Shown: piece by piece, positions 46,777 through 55,711 of the stretch
Layout of the letters: each line of letters begins with the position of its first letter
How positions within the stretch are numbered: the stretch's first letter is position 1
Made by a program: the position numbers and the translations under genes
Notes under the pieces: model-generated
Told to the model about the DNA's origin: nothing
Database searches by the model: none
The model's input: only the letters and a program-made list of their open reading frames with translations
Source: Erwinia sorbitola
GTDB taxonomy: Bacteria > Pseudomonadota > Gammaproteobacteria > Enterobacterales > Enterobacteriaceae
Reading direction: 5' to 3'
Length of the DNA: 64,000 bases
NCBI RefSeq assembly: GCF_009738185.1
Contig: NZ_CP046509.1
Span: 437,501 to 501,500, forward strand

Positions 46777-47277
46777 ATGGAAATGTCTCAACTTACCGCA
46801 CGTCGTCCTTATCTGTTGCGCGCTTTTTATGAGTGGTTGCTCGACAACAATCTCACGCCGCATCTGGTCGTCGACATCAATTTACCCGGCGTGATGGTTC
46901 CTCTGGAGTATGCCCGCGATGGTCAGATCGTTCTGAACATTGCGCCGCGTGCCGTAGGCAATCTTGAGTTGGGCAATGATGAAGTTCGTTTCAGCGCACG
47001 TTTTGGCGGCGTACCGCGTCAGGTTTCCGTGCCTTTAGCGGCGGTGCTGGCGGTTTATGCTCGTGAAAACGGGGCCGGTACCATGTTTGAACCCGAGCCA
47101 GCGTATGAAGATGCGGGTGAGTTCGATGAGTCAAGCGGGCAGGATGATGCTCCGGAAACGGTGATGTCGGTGATCGATGGCGATCGTCCCGATGACAGTG
47201 TTCCTGACGACGACAATGATCCAGACGATGAGCCGCCTCCGCGCGGTGGTCGTCCGGCGCTTCGCGTTGTGAAATAA
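46777..47277 (+). CDS. sspB: ClpXP protease specificity-enhancing factor SspB
   Basis: A 166-residue adaptor that delivers ssrA-tagged proteins to ClpXP. It has a folded N-domain (about 5-112, LTARRPYLLRAFYEWLL), a flexible acidic linker (about 113-155, rich in D and P) and the C-terminal ClpX-binding tail GGRPALRVVK. The start MEMSQLT parallels E. coli MDLSQLT. It is 5 bp after sspA. Confidence 0.98.
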   Translation: MEMSQLTARRPYLLRAFYEWLLDNNLTPHLVVDINLPGVMVPLEYARDGQIVLNIAPRAVGNLELGNDEVRFSARFGGVPRQVSVPLAAVLAVYARENGAGTMFEPEPAYEDAGEFDESSGQDDAPETVMSVIDGDRPDDSVPDDDNDPDDEPPPRGGRPALRVVK

Positions 47278-47304
47278 AAAACGGGCCTGATGGCCCGTTT
47301 TTTT
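47276..47304. terminator. bidirectional terminator between sspB and the diflavin reductase gene
   Basis: AAAAACGGGCC-TGAT-GGCCCGTTTTTTT has an A-run and a T-run on either side of a 6-bp GC stem. It serves sspAB rightward and the reductase gene leftward. Confidence 0.9.
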
Positions 47305-47354
47305 ATATCTGTCACGAGGGGCGGAACCACGGCTGCGGCTCGCCCTTTAATCTA

Positions 47355-49112
47355 TTAATAGACGTCGCGCAGGTAGCGTTTCTCTTTCTTCAGCTGATCG
47401 ACATAATCTGCTGCGCGTTCCGCAGACATCCCACCAAACTGAGTAATCACCTGATACAGAGCCTTATCTACGTCTTTTGCCATGCGTGATGCATCGCCAC
47501 AGACATAGAAGTAAGCGCCTTCTTCTAACCAGGCAAACAGCTCCGCACCCTGTTCCAGCATACGAGTCTGCACGTAGATTTTTTCAGCCTGATCGCGAGA
47601 GAAAGCCAGGTCGAGACGCGTTAACAGGCCACTTTTCTGCCAGTGAGTCAGCTCATCCTGATAGATATAATCGTGTTCCTGATGCTGATCGCCGAAGAAC
47701 AGCCAGTTCTTTCCTTTAGCGTCCACAGCTTCACGCTCTTCAAGGAAGGCGCGGAACGGTGCAATACCGGTACCCGGGCCGATCATGATCAGCGGGGCGT
47801 CATTGTTGGCTGGCACGCGGAATGCTTTATTCGGAGAAATAAAGATCGCTGGCTTCTCGCCACGTTTAACGCGCTCGGCCAGGTAAGTCGAGCAGACGCC
47901 GCTACGCGCACGACCTGCGCTGTGATAGCGAACAGAGGCGATGGTCAGATGTACCTGATTAGGGTGTGCTTTCTGGCTTGACGAAATAGAGTAAGCGCGA
48001 TGCTGCAACGGACGCAGCAGGGCGACGAACTCAGGAATACTCAGTGCACGGGTGACATCCAGTTGCAACAGGTCGAGAGTGTCTTTGCCCCACAGCCATA
48101 CGCCAAGCGCATCTTTATCATCATGCTGCAATACGTGGCGCAGTTCCTGGTTAGTGGTGTTCTGGCCAACCCATTCGATCAGCTTGCGTGAAGGCTCAGA
48201 GATCTCAAACTGGTAGGTCAGCAGGTCGCCGAGGCTTCTTTCAAAGCCCGGCACCGGCGTGTCATAGTCTGATTTCAACTGTGTCAGCAGCAAATTAACC
48301 AGCGCCGGTTCGTTGACCGGAATTACACCCAGAGCATCACCTGCCTCGTACTTCAGTCCGCTGTCGGTCAGATCGAACTCGAAGTGGCGGATGTCTTTGC
48401 CAGAGTTCTCACCGGACAGGCGCTTGTTGGTCGCCAGTGCGGCAGCGTATGGATTGTTTTTATTGCTGCCAGGGATGACCGGAGCTTCCGGTGCGCTCTC
48501 CAGCGCATTGCCGCTGCTGCCCGCGCTGGCGGCAAACTGTGGCATAGAGCTGGCGATCCACTCGTTGGACGGCTCTTCATAATCAATATCGCAGTCAATA
48601 CGATCGTAGACGCGTTTTGCACCGAGCTGCTCAAGACGCATATCGATAAATTTACCAGCCTGGCAGAAGCCGTCGTAGCCGGTATCACCGATCGCCAGAA
48701 CCGCAAAGTGCATCTGCTCAAGGCGTGGCGCAGTGCTGGCGGAAATAGCCTGCCAGAACAGCTGCGCGTTATCCGGCATTTCACCTTCGCCATAGGTAGA
48801 AGTGATCACCAGCACGTGACGCATAGTGGCGAACACATCAATATCGACCTCACCCAGTCCCTGAACGACCGGCACCAGGCCTTTAGCGCGTGCTGCTTTC
48901 GCCGCACTCTGCGCTAACGCTTCAGCATTACCTGTCTGAGAACCAAACAGAATATGGAGCTGAGTGGTTGCCGCTGAAGCAGCAGAGCCTGCCGCCTGCG
49001 GCTGATTTTCCAGCACCAGCAGGCGCGAGTGTAATCCGGCAAGAAAGCCTGCCAGCCAAAATTTCTGCTCACCATTAAATGGCGCATCTTCAGGAATGTA
49101 AGGAATCTTCAT
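47355..49112 (-). CDS. CysJ-like NADPH diflavin reductase linked to glutamate synthase
   Basis: A 585-residue diflavin reductase of the CysJ/cytochrome P450 reductase family. An N-terminal hydrophobic helix (FWLAGFLAGLHSRLLVL, 18-34) and Ala-rich linker precede a flavodoxin FMN domain with SQTGN (58-62) and STYGEGEMPDNA. The FAD domain has RAYSIS and GVCSTYLAERV, and the NADPH domain has IGPGTGIAPFRAFLEER and YVCGDASRMAKDV, ending in RYLRDVY as in CysJ. E. coli CysJ has 599 residues. No cysI or cysH is nearby. It lies 51 bp after an unusual gltB, in the slot where gltD normally sits, so I infer that it feeds electrons to that enzyme. The ribosome site is poor. It could instead be a relocated CysJ paralogue for another partner. 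Confidence 0.85.
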   Translation of the reverse strand: MKIPYIPEDAPFNGEQKFWLAGFLAGLHSRLLVLENQPQAAGSAASAATTQLHILFGSQTGNAEALAQSAAKAARAKGLVPVVQGLGEVDIDVFATMRHVLVITSTYGEGEMPDNAQLFWQAISASTAPRLEQMHFAVLAIGDTGYDGFCQAGKFIDMRLEQLGAKRVYDRIDCDIDYEEPSNEWIASSMPQFAASAGSSGNALESAPEAPVIPGSNKNNPYAAALATNKRLSGENSGKDIRHFEFDLTDSGLKYEAGDALGVIPVNEPALVNLLLTQLKSDYDTPVPGFERSLGDLLTYQFEISEPSRKLIEWVGQNTTNQELRHVLQHDDKDALGVWLWGKDTLDLLQLDVTRALSIPEFVALLRPLQHRAYSISSSQKAHPNQVHLTIASVRYHSAGRARSGVCSTYLAERVKRGEKPAIFISPNKAFRVPANNDAPLIMIGPGTGIAPFRAFLEEREAVDAKGKNWLFFGDQHQEHDYIYQDELTHWQKSGLLTRLDLAFSRDQAEKIYVQTRMLEQGAELFAWLEEGAYFYVCGDASRMAKDVDKALYQVITQFGGMSAERAADYVDQLKKEKRYLRDVY

Positions 49113-49163
49113 CAGTTTTATCTACTATTATTTAAAGTATAAGTCACTGTTCATATTCATTTT

Positions 49164-52100
49164 TCAGGCAAGTTTGCCGACCGCAGCCGCTAATTCAGGC
49201 AGTGCAGCACGGGCGAACAGCTCTTCAAAATCAGGCAGTCTTCCCAGCACTTCTCTGTTACATGCATCCTGATACATAATCCAGCCGTAAGTCGCCAGGC
49301 TGTCCATGGAACGAATGTTGCGTTGTGTCAGCGCCGCTTTGTAGTCTGTCATACGCTTCGCACCAATCAGGCAGGCAAGCTCTTCATCGCTGTAGCTTTC
49401 AATGGCTGCACGACCGTGGCGTTGCAACTTGCTGATCAGAGTAAAGTCTTCAGTCATCAGCAGGTTACGTACGGCTTTCTCCACTGCCGGATCTTCCACT
49501 GAGGTGCCTTTTGGCATCCGTGAAAGCGCCAGCTGTTGTGCAGAACTGAGAACGGTATAGTTGTTTAACAGTACCAGCATCTCAGGAGTATCTGTTGCAC
49601 CGTAGCCCGGAACGGCACCGTTCGCGATTGCTTTCCCTTCGCGCCAGGCCGCTTTGAATTTAGCCACCTGATGACCAGCCAGCGCGGTGGACAACTCTTC
49701 CAGCAGATCCTTACGAGCCTTCGCTTTCAGGATCTCACCGCCGTCCTGATACAGCAGCAGGGAGCGCGGCATCACGTAGACAAAATGCTGGCTCTCGGTT
49801 TCCCAGTGATCGAGCAACCACTGCGCACGTGGCGAGGAGGTGGCGTCCAGATGCCAGTTCAGCATCGTCAGCACCGCATCTTTATGTACGCGTGCCATTT
49901 CGTTGTCATCAGTAATGGAGCCAAGCATCACGGAGTCACCGGCAGCTGAACCCGCCAGCGTGCCGTACGGGTCGTACTGATAGGCGAAACCGCCGCTCAT
50001 ACCGTTACCAAACCCGGTGCCGTAAGTGCCGAGGTTGAGCACTGCGCCGTTAGTCATATATTCGCAGCAGAAATCACCCACGCCTTCAACCACAGCGGTC
50101 GCGCCGGAATTACGTACGGCAAAACGGTCGCCCGCCTGGCCTTGTGCGAACAGACGTCCGCCGGTGGCGCCGAACAGGGCGAAGTTACCGATCAGAACGT
50201 TACCTTCCGCATCCTGCGAACCGCCCCCTGGGGACATGACGACAATTTCACCGCCGCACTGTCCTTTACCAACGCCGTCGTTACAGGTGCCGTAATGCTC
50301 CAGACGCATACCGTCGTTACAGAATACGCCGTAGGACTGACCGGCAGAGCCTGAGGTCGAGATATTAACCGTGCCCGGTGCCAGATAGCGGCGACCACGA
50401 TCGTCCAGCAGCGCAGCCGGGATGCGGCTCAGATGCTCGGCATTCAGCGTATGGTTCAGCAGGCGTTCGATATCGATAGCCAGCTGCCCACCCACGCTCT
50501 TGTTACGGTTGTTCAGAGTGATCCCGTCACCCAGGTTGATCTCTGTCGATCCCTGGCTGACCAGCTGATCGTTCAGCAGATCGATCCAGCCGTTATCCAG
50601 TTCGAAGTCTTTTTCCAGATAGACCGGATGGGCGATCTTCATCTCTGGTACCACGGTCAGCATGGCACGCAGATCCAGCTTGCCGACTTCCAGCGGGTGA
50701 TCCATCAGATGCAACAGATCGGAGCGGCCGCGGGCTTCGCGCAGAGAGCGCAGGCCGAGGCGCGCCAGCATTTCACGCACTTCATGAGCAACGTTGATAA
50801 AATACTGCGCCAGCTGACGTGGATCTCCATCAAAGGCTTCGGCATTGGTAGTCAGACCCGCCGGGCATTTCACGTTACAGTTTTTCGCCATCACGCATTT
50901 CAGCATCATCAGTGCGGTGGTGCCGAATTCAAAGCTGTCGCCGCCCAGCAGCGCGGATTTCACAACGTCGCTGCCGGTCTGCTGTGCGCCTGAACAGCGC
51001 AGCAGTACTTTTTCACGCAGGCCGTTGGCACACAGCGCCTGATGAACTTCGGCGATCCCGATTTCTGCCACGCGTCCGGTATATTTCAGGCTGGTAACCG
51101 AAGCTGCCCCGGTGCCGCCGGTGTTACCAGCGACGTTGATAACGTCGGCACCGGCCTTCGCCACGCCAACCGCAATGGTGCCGATACCCTCGGACGACAC
51201 CAGCTTAACGATCACCCGCACCCGGGCAGCTTTACAGTCGTGGATCAGCTGCGCCAGATCTTCAATCGAGTAGGTGTCATGGTGCGGAGGAGGGGAAACC
51301 AGCTCCACGCCCGGCGTACCGCCACGTGCCGCAGCGATCTCTACGGTCACTTTGGCTGCCGGTAGCTGACCACCTTCGCCTGGTTTTGCTCCCTGGCCGA
51401 TTTTTATTTCCAGCTCTTCAAGCATCGGGTCTGCCAGATAAGCAGCCCAGACGCCGAAACGACCGGATGCCAGCTGTTTAATACGAGAAGCGCGGATGGT
51501 GCCGTGACGTGAATAGTGTTCGCCACCTTCGCCACAGTTACTCATACCGCCCACCATATTGGTGCCATGGGCAACGGCTTCGTGTGCCGGAGCCACCAGT
51601 GCGCCATGGCTCATGGCCCCGGAAGCAAAGGTGCGGGTAATTTCATGGGCAGGCTGTACTTCACTGAGTGGCAGCACCGGAGAGATCGTGAAAATACGCG
51701 ACAAATAGTCCGCTGCTTTTCCGGTTGTGGTCAGGTGTAGCGCATCGGCAGTCACTTCAGCATGTTCAATCGCATCACCAAAGCGTTTTTTCAGTACGCC
51801 GGAGAGGGTGGTCAGGCGATCATGTTCGCTTTTCAGGCCAACAATGGCATCGGTCAGGCGCAGTATAAAGTGCCCTTCACGGCCTTCCGTTGCTTCGCAG
51901 ACCAGTCCACGTACGGCAAAACCGTTGTTGATCAGTGAATAGCGGCCCAGCTTACGGGTGAACTCTGCTTCGCTGTCTACATGGGTTAAATCAGCGGGCA
52001 GGGCGAGAATATCGCGCAGTGCGGCCGGACGACGTTTACGCTCCTCCTGCATCAGGCTGGAGAACTGACGGTAGTCAGCGGTGATCGTAAAGTTATCAAT

Positions 52101-54695
52101 CACCTCGTTCGGAATACGTTCGAAGCTGCTGTCAGCAAAGGTTTTGGTTTTGATACTGAACGCATTATCCAGTTTCGCCAGCGTCATCAGGCGGATAAAG
52201 TTATCCTCCTCACGGGCTTTATCGGCAAAGCGGATAGGTTGCTCGGTCATATCGATAAAGGTACGCACAGCAATGGTGCCGTAGGAGTGCCCTGCGCCTT
52301 CCGCGCGCTCTTTAAACAGGCCCAGCAAGGGTACGTCAGATTCCCCCTGAATGCGCAGCGCACTCTGGTGCCAGTCCACGGCCATCTGTGCGATGGTGGC
52401 AAAGCCTGCTCCGCCCACCGGGGTTTTAATATTCGGGAAATATTTCTTCAGCACGCGGTCTTCAGTGTCGAGGAAGTTCGGCTCGAAGAACTCACCGCAG
52501 CTGTAGCTCTCAACGGTACACAGGCCCACTTTGCCCATGGTTTTCATCAGTGCTTTTTCTGCGGCTTTAGCATAGCGTTTAAAGGCTTTGTTACCTGCCT
52601 CGCCTTCACCGTACTTCTCTTCCGCACGCATCTGCACGCCAAGCGGGTAGATAGCGGAAGCACCAAAGCCCAGCGCGGCAGCAATATGGTGTGAAGAGAT
52701 GCTCTGACCACTTTCAACCACCAGTGAGACGTCGAGACGCAAACCTTCCTGCACCAGGCGTTGGTTAATCGCAGAAACCATCAGCAGCATCGGGATGCTG
52801 GCGTGAGTAGAGGAGATATGGCGGTCGGTAATAACCGCGATGCCGCCCTGCTCGCGAGCGAAATCGACCACATCCTGCGCCAGTGCGTCAATTGCCTGCT
52901 CGAGCGCATCGGCATTGGCCGCACGGCTCTGCGGGTCAGTACCGATCACCGGCAGGTAGAGCATGTCAAAACGGGCATACGGCGCTACGGTCTGCTCGCG
53001 CAGTTGCAGCATGTCCAGATGTGACAGGATTGGCGTTGGCACCACAATCTGGTGGCCTTTGCTGCGTCCGAGATGCGGTTTAGCGCCTAAGGCTACGCGC
53101 ATTGTCATACCGTCAGCTTCACGGATTGAGTCCAGAGGCGGGTTTGTCACCTGAGCAAAGCGCTGTGAGAAATAGTGTGCCATTCCGCCTTCATGGTCGG
53201 ATAAGGCATTGATCGCGTTGCCATAACCCATAGCTGAAATCTTTTCAGCACCGGTAGTCAGCATCGGATCCATCATGAATTTGAAGCTCTCCTGGTTGTA
53301 GTAGTAGGCCACAAAACGCTGATAGGTTTTGAGGTCACCGCTATAACGCGAAGGGGAGCCTTGCTGCTCTGCCGGTATGACCGGGAGATCGTCTAAGGTC
53401 ACACGAGACTCTGCCAGCAAAGCAGGATAATCGGCCACTGCAGCCAGTTTCTCTAACGCTTCTACGGTGGTGTAGCTGCGCTTCTCACGGTGATCGTAAT
53501 AGAGCATTCCGCCCGCTTCGATACGACCACGACGCAGGACGCTTTCCGGCGGGAAGGCGATCTGACCAGCTTCAGACATCGCACCAATATACTCAGCGGT
53601 TTCCACCGAGCGCAGAGGGCGCAGGCCCAGGCGGTCAAGACGTGCGCCAATCACTTCACCATTACCGAAGATCAGCGCTGCCGGGCCATCGTTCTTCTCT
53701 TCGTAGAGAGAGAAGTATTCCAGCATGGCACGTACTTCAGCAGACAACGACGGATCGTTTTCCCACGCTGGCGGCATCATTGATACCACTGCGGTGATCA
53801 GGTCAAGGTTATCTTCCATCAGGCGGCTGTGGATACTCTGATCGAGGCGGGAGCTGTCTGACTGACCTTTCGGACGCACGATTTTCTTGCCGCGCGCCAG
53901 CGCCAGCGCCGATTCAGCAATACGGTTTTTACGATCCGTGTTGAGTTCACCGTTGTGTGCCATCAGACGGAAAGGCTGCGCCATGGTGGTGTGCGGGTCG
54001 GTATTGGTTGAAAAACGAGTATGGAAGAACAGACCGCGTACCTGATGGTCAGCATCGGTCAGATCCTGGAAATAGGGAATGACTTCATTGGAGTTCAGGC
54101 GCGCTTTAAATACCTGAGTGCGCGAGGAGAGCGAAAGCGGATAAAGACCGCCAAAATCACTCTCGGTAAAGGCGCGAGCTTCGATATCCAGCAGGGCACG
54201 ATATATGCGTTTTTCAAAATCAATCTGGCTGGTCACATCGGCCGGGGCAGTAAACACCCATTGCACGATAGGCAGCTGAAACGAAATAGCTGCCGGACGC
54301 AGTACGCTGTTATCCAGCGGCATATCACGCTTAACAATGATATTCAGATTGTATGAAGCCAGAGTTTCTTCAACCAGGCGCTCGGCGTTGGCGCGTAACG
54401 CACTGTCTTTAGGTACGAAGAAGTTACCCACACCAAAGCGGCCCGCTTCCAGCGGCAGTCCGGTAATTTTGCGGAAGAAGTGCAAAGAGAGGTCAACGTT
54501 GACACCAGCGCCGTCACCAACGCCTTCTGCTGACATGCCCCCGCGATGAGGTACGGTGCACAGGGCACTGTGTGCCATTTGCAGAACCTCATGAGTTTGC
54601 TCGCCGTCCTTACGAGTAATGAAACCTACACCACAGCTATCACTGTCTTTTGATGGGTCATACAAGCCATAGGGATAAGGTTTTGAGTTGGACAT
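49164..54695 (-). CDS. gltB: divergent, extended glutamate synthase large chain
   Basis: A 1843-residue GOGAT alpha chain that should turn glutamine plus 2-oxoglutarate into two glutamates. After a 20-residue propeptide comes the N-terminal nucleophile Cys21 (DSCGVGF) of the class-II amidotransferase, with VPHRGG, GDGAG and AHNGELNT. A central domain follows, then the FMN domain (about 1010-1380) with NCGEGGEHYSRHG, GQGAKPGEGGQLP and SPPPHHDTYSIEDLAQLI, and a GXGXG domain (about 1440-1590). The iron-sulfur cysteines are C1267, C1273 and C1277, spaced C-x5-C-x3-C rather than the usual C-x5-C-x4-C. Compared with E. coli GltB (1486) it has an extra segment of about 100 residues (about 905-1010) and a C-terminal extension of about 150 (1690-1843). 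gltD is absent; a diflavin reductase follows. AAGGAGG precedes the ATG. Confidence 0.9.
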   Translation of the reverse strand: MSNSKPYPYGLYDPSKDSDSCGVGFITRKDGEQTHEVLQMAHSALCTVPHRGGMSAEGVGDGAGVNVDLSLHFFRKITGLPLEAGRFGVGNFFVPKDSALRANAERLVEETLASYNLNIIVKRDMPLDNSVLRPAAISFQLPIVQWVFTAPADVTSQIDFEKRIYRALLDIEARAFTESDFGGLYPLSLSSRTQVFKARLNSNEVIPYFQDLTDADHQVRGLFFHTRFSTNTDPHTTMAQPFRLMAHNGELNTDRKNRIAESALALARGKKIVRPKGQSDSSRLDQSIHSRLMEDNLDLITAVVSMMPPAWENDPSLSAEVRAMLEYFSLYEEKNDGPAALIFGNGEVIGARLDRLGLRPLRSVETAEYIGAMSEAGQIAFPPESVLRRGRIEAGGMLYYDHREKRSYTTVEALEKLAAVADYPALLAESRVTLDDLPVIPAEQQGSPSRYSGDLKTYQRFVAYYYNQESFKFMMDPMLTTGAEKISAMGYGNAINALSDHEGGMAHYFSQRFAQVTNPPLDSIREADGMTMRVALGAKPHLGRSKGHQIVVPTPILSHLDMLQLREQTVAPYARFDMLYLPVIGTDPQSRAANADALEQAIDALAQDVVDFAREQGGIAVITDRHISSTHASIPMLLMVSAINQRLVQEGLRLDVSLVVESGQSISSHHIAAALGFGASAIYPLGVQMRAEEKYGEGEAGNKAFKRYAKAAEKALMKTMGKVGLCTVESYSCGEFFEPNFLDTEDRVLKKYFPNIKTPVGGAGFATIAQMAVDWHQSALRIQGESDVPLLGLFKERAEGAGHSYGTIAVRTFIDMTEQPIRFADKAREEDNFIRLMTLAKLDNAFSIKTKTFADSSFERIPNEVIDNFTITADYRQFSSLMQEERKRRPAALRDILALPADLTHVDSEAEFTRKLGRYSLINNGFAVRGLVCEATEGREGHFILRLTDAIVGLKSEHDRLTTLSGVLKKRFGDAIEHAEVTADALHLTTTGKAADYLSRIFTISPVLPLSEVQPAHEITRTFASGAMSHGALVAPAHEAVAHGTNMVGGMSNCGEGGEHYSRHGTIRASRIKQLASGRFGVWAAYLADPMLEELEIKIGQGAKPGEGGQLPAAKVTVEIAAARGGTPGVELVSPPPHHDTYSIEDLAQLIHDCKAARVRVIVKLVSSEGIGTIAVGVAKAGADVINVAGNTGGTGAASVTSLKYTGRVAEIGIAEVHQALCANGLREKVLLRCSGAQQTGSDVVKSALLGGDSFEFGTTALMMLKCVMAKNCNVKCPAGLTTNAEAFDGDPRQLAQYFINVAHEVREMLARLGLRSLREARGRSDLLHLMDHPLEVGKLDLRAMLTVVPEMKIAHPVYLEKDFELDNGWIDLLNDQLVSQGSTEINLGDGITLNNRNKSVGGQLAIDIERLLNHTLNAEHLSRIPAALLDDRGRRYLAPGTVNISTSGSAGQSYGVFCNDGMRLEHYGTCNDGVGKGQCGGEIVVMSPGGGSQDAEGNVLIGNFALFGATGGRLFAQGQAGDRFAVRNSGATAVVEGVGDFCCEYMTNGAVLNLGTYGTGFGNGMSGGFAYQYDPYGTLAGSAAGDSVMLGSITDDNEMARVHKDAVLTMLNWHLDATSSPRAQWLLDHWETESQHFVYVMPRSLLLYQDGGEILKAKARKDLLEELSTALAGHQVAKFKAAWREGKAIANGAVPGYGATDTPEMLVLLNNYTVLSSAQQLALSRMPKGTSVEDPAVEKAVRNLLMTEDFTLISKLQRHGRAAIESYSDEELACLIGAKRMTDYKAALTQRNIRSMDSLATYGWIMYQDACNREVLGRLPDFEELFARAALPELAAAVGKLA

Positions 54696-55150
54696 CGAGG
54701 GCCTCCTTAACTGCTTTTGACATTACCACTGTTTTTCAGGCTCAGAGCACACCGGAGTGTCTCCTCAGGCTCTGTATCATTTTCTTGCCGCTAAAACGCA
54801 GACACCGTGACTCGGAACATTCCATTAATGGACATTTGTTTAAACGTCCTTGAATGAGCTGCTCACTAAATTCCGGGTCTCAAATTGGAGATAACTTACA
54901 TCACGAGGGAGTCTACTTGCTGCATAGATATGCCGAGACACTGGCCCGTCAGGAAAGCTTCCAGCGGATTTCCAACTTATCGGGAAAGCGAACTCAGGTC
55001 AAATAGCGATATTACTTATGCCTTTTAGTGTGTTTTGCGATTTATATATCTGATATTTAACGATATATCAGTCTATTTTAACCTGATCGGTCAGCGAGTG
55101 AAGGGGGGCGAAGTGTGAGCTGACTCACTATAGGGCAGTGGGCAAATCTC

Positions 55151-55167
55151 TGCACCATGCTGGTGCC
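55151..55167. promoter_or_regulatory. NtrC-like dyad A upstream of gltB
   Basis: TGCACCATGCTGGTGCC matches TGCACY-N5-GGTGCA at 11 of 12 defined positions. It lies about 455 bp before the gltB start and about 545 bp before arcB. No -24/-12 promoter was found in the region. Confidence 0.6.
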
Positions 55168-55273
55168 GGGGTTATTGGCAGCAGAATGTGCTGTCAGCGG
55201 CTGCATAACCGCAGGAACACACTGTTTTTAATGCTCGGGCTTATTTGAATTAAACAAGGGGGTGTCATTAGTA

Positions 55274-55302
55274 AAATTAATCATGCCAGGTGTGATTAAT
55301 TT
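55274..55302. repeat. perfect 10-bp inverted repeat
   Basis: AAATTAATCA and TGATTAATTT flank a 9-bp spacer TGCCAGGTG. The shape suits a dimeric regulator's operator, but no regulator is assigned. Confidence 0.5.
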
Positions 55303-55454
55303 CTCATTAATTATGAATTGTTATTCGTTGGGTGTGACGAGAGAATGCGACTGAGATTTGTCATCGCTATGAAAACTATCAACAAGAGAAAGGCGCACTG
55401 AATCCAGAGCGGCCCTACAGATTATGCAGTTATAAAATTTAGTCAATATCCTCA

Positions 55455-55494
55455 GGGGTAACTTTTTGCCATCCCGGCAAAAAAAAATTTACCC
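55455..55494. promoter_or_regulatory. long hairpin upstream of arcB
   Basis: GGGGTAA (55455) pairs with TTTACCC (55488), and inside it TTTTTGCC (55463) pairs with GGCAAAAA (55476) around an ATCCC loop. It may be a relic terminator of a lost gene or a regulatory structure. Confidence 0.5.
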
Positions 55495-55605
55495 TCGGTG
55501 ACAGGGAGGAGAGCGGTGTGTGGCCTGGTTTTGCCCCGAACTGCCCGTCATAAGCGCATGGCGCGGATAATCCCGTTATAACAGCGGCGCAGCTGTTGGT
55601 ACTGC

Positions 55606-55622
55606 TGCACTATTACTGTGCA
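55606..55622. promoter_or_regulatory. NtrC-like dyad B upstream of arcB
   Basis: TGCACTATTACTGTGCA matches TGCACY-N5-GGTGCA at 11 of 12 positions and is a near-perfect palindrome. It lies about 100 bp before the arcB start, so it could affect arcB, or gltB from a distance. Confidence 0.5.
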
Positions 55623-55711
55623 TATTTCTGACACTCAATCCGGCAGATAGCGCGTTGGTCTTTTGTTCAATTCCGGTATGATTGCCGCTATCAGGCCGGA
55701 AGGAATCCTAT

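Larger units (their letters stand above)
54696..55711. other. 1-kb intergenic region between gltB and arcB
   Basis: 1016 bp without a credible gene between divergent genes. E. coli has yhcC here; no trace was recognised. Visible items are a TCCATTAATGGA palindrome (54821-54832), AT-rich DNA near 55030-55080, a T7-promoter-like core (55122-55135), two NtrC-like dyads, a perfect inverted repeat (55274-55302) and a long hairpin (55455-55494). Confidence 0.75.

Noticed and set aside
55122..55135. Functional T7-type phage promoter
   Set aside because: The upstream recognition half is poor and no phage genes are nearby; kept only as a low-interest curiosity.
55177..55194. Possible sigma-54 promoter TGGCAGCAGAATGTGC upstream of arcB
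   Set aside because: GG and GC elements are one base too far apart and the -12 element lacks TTGC.
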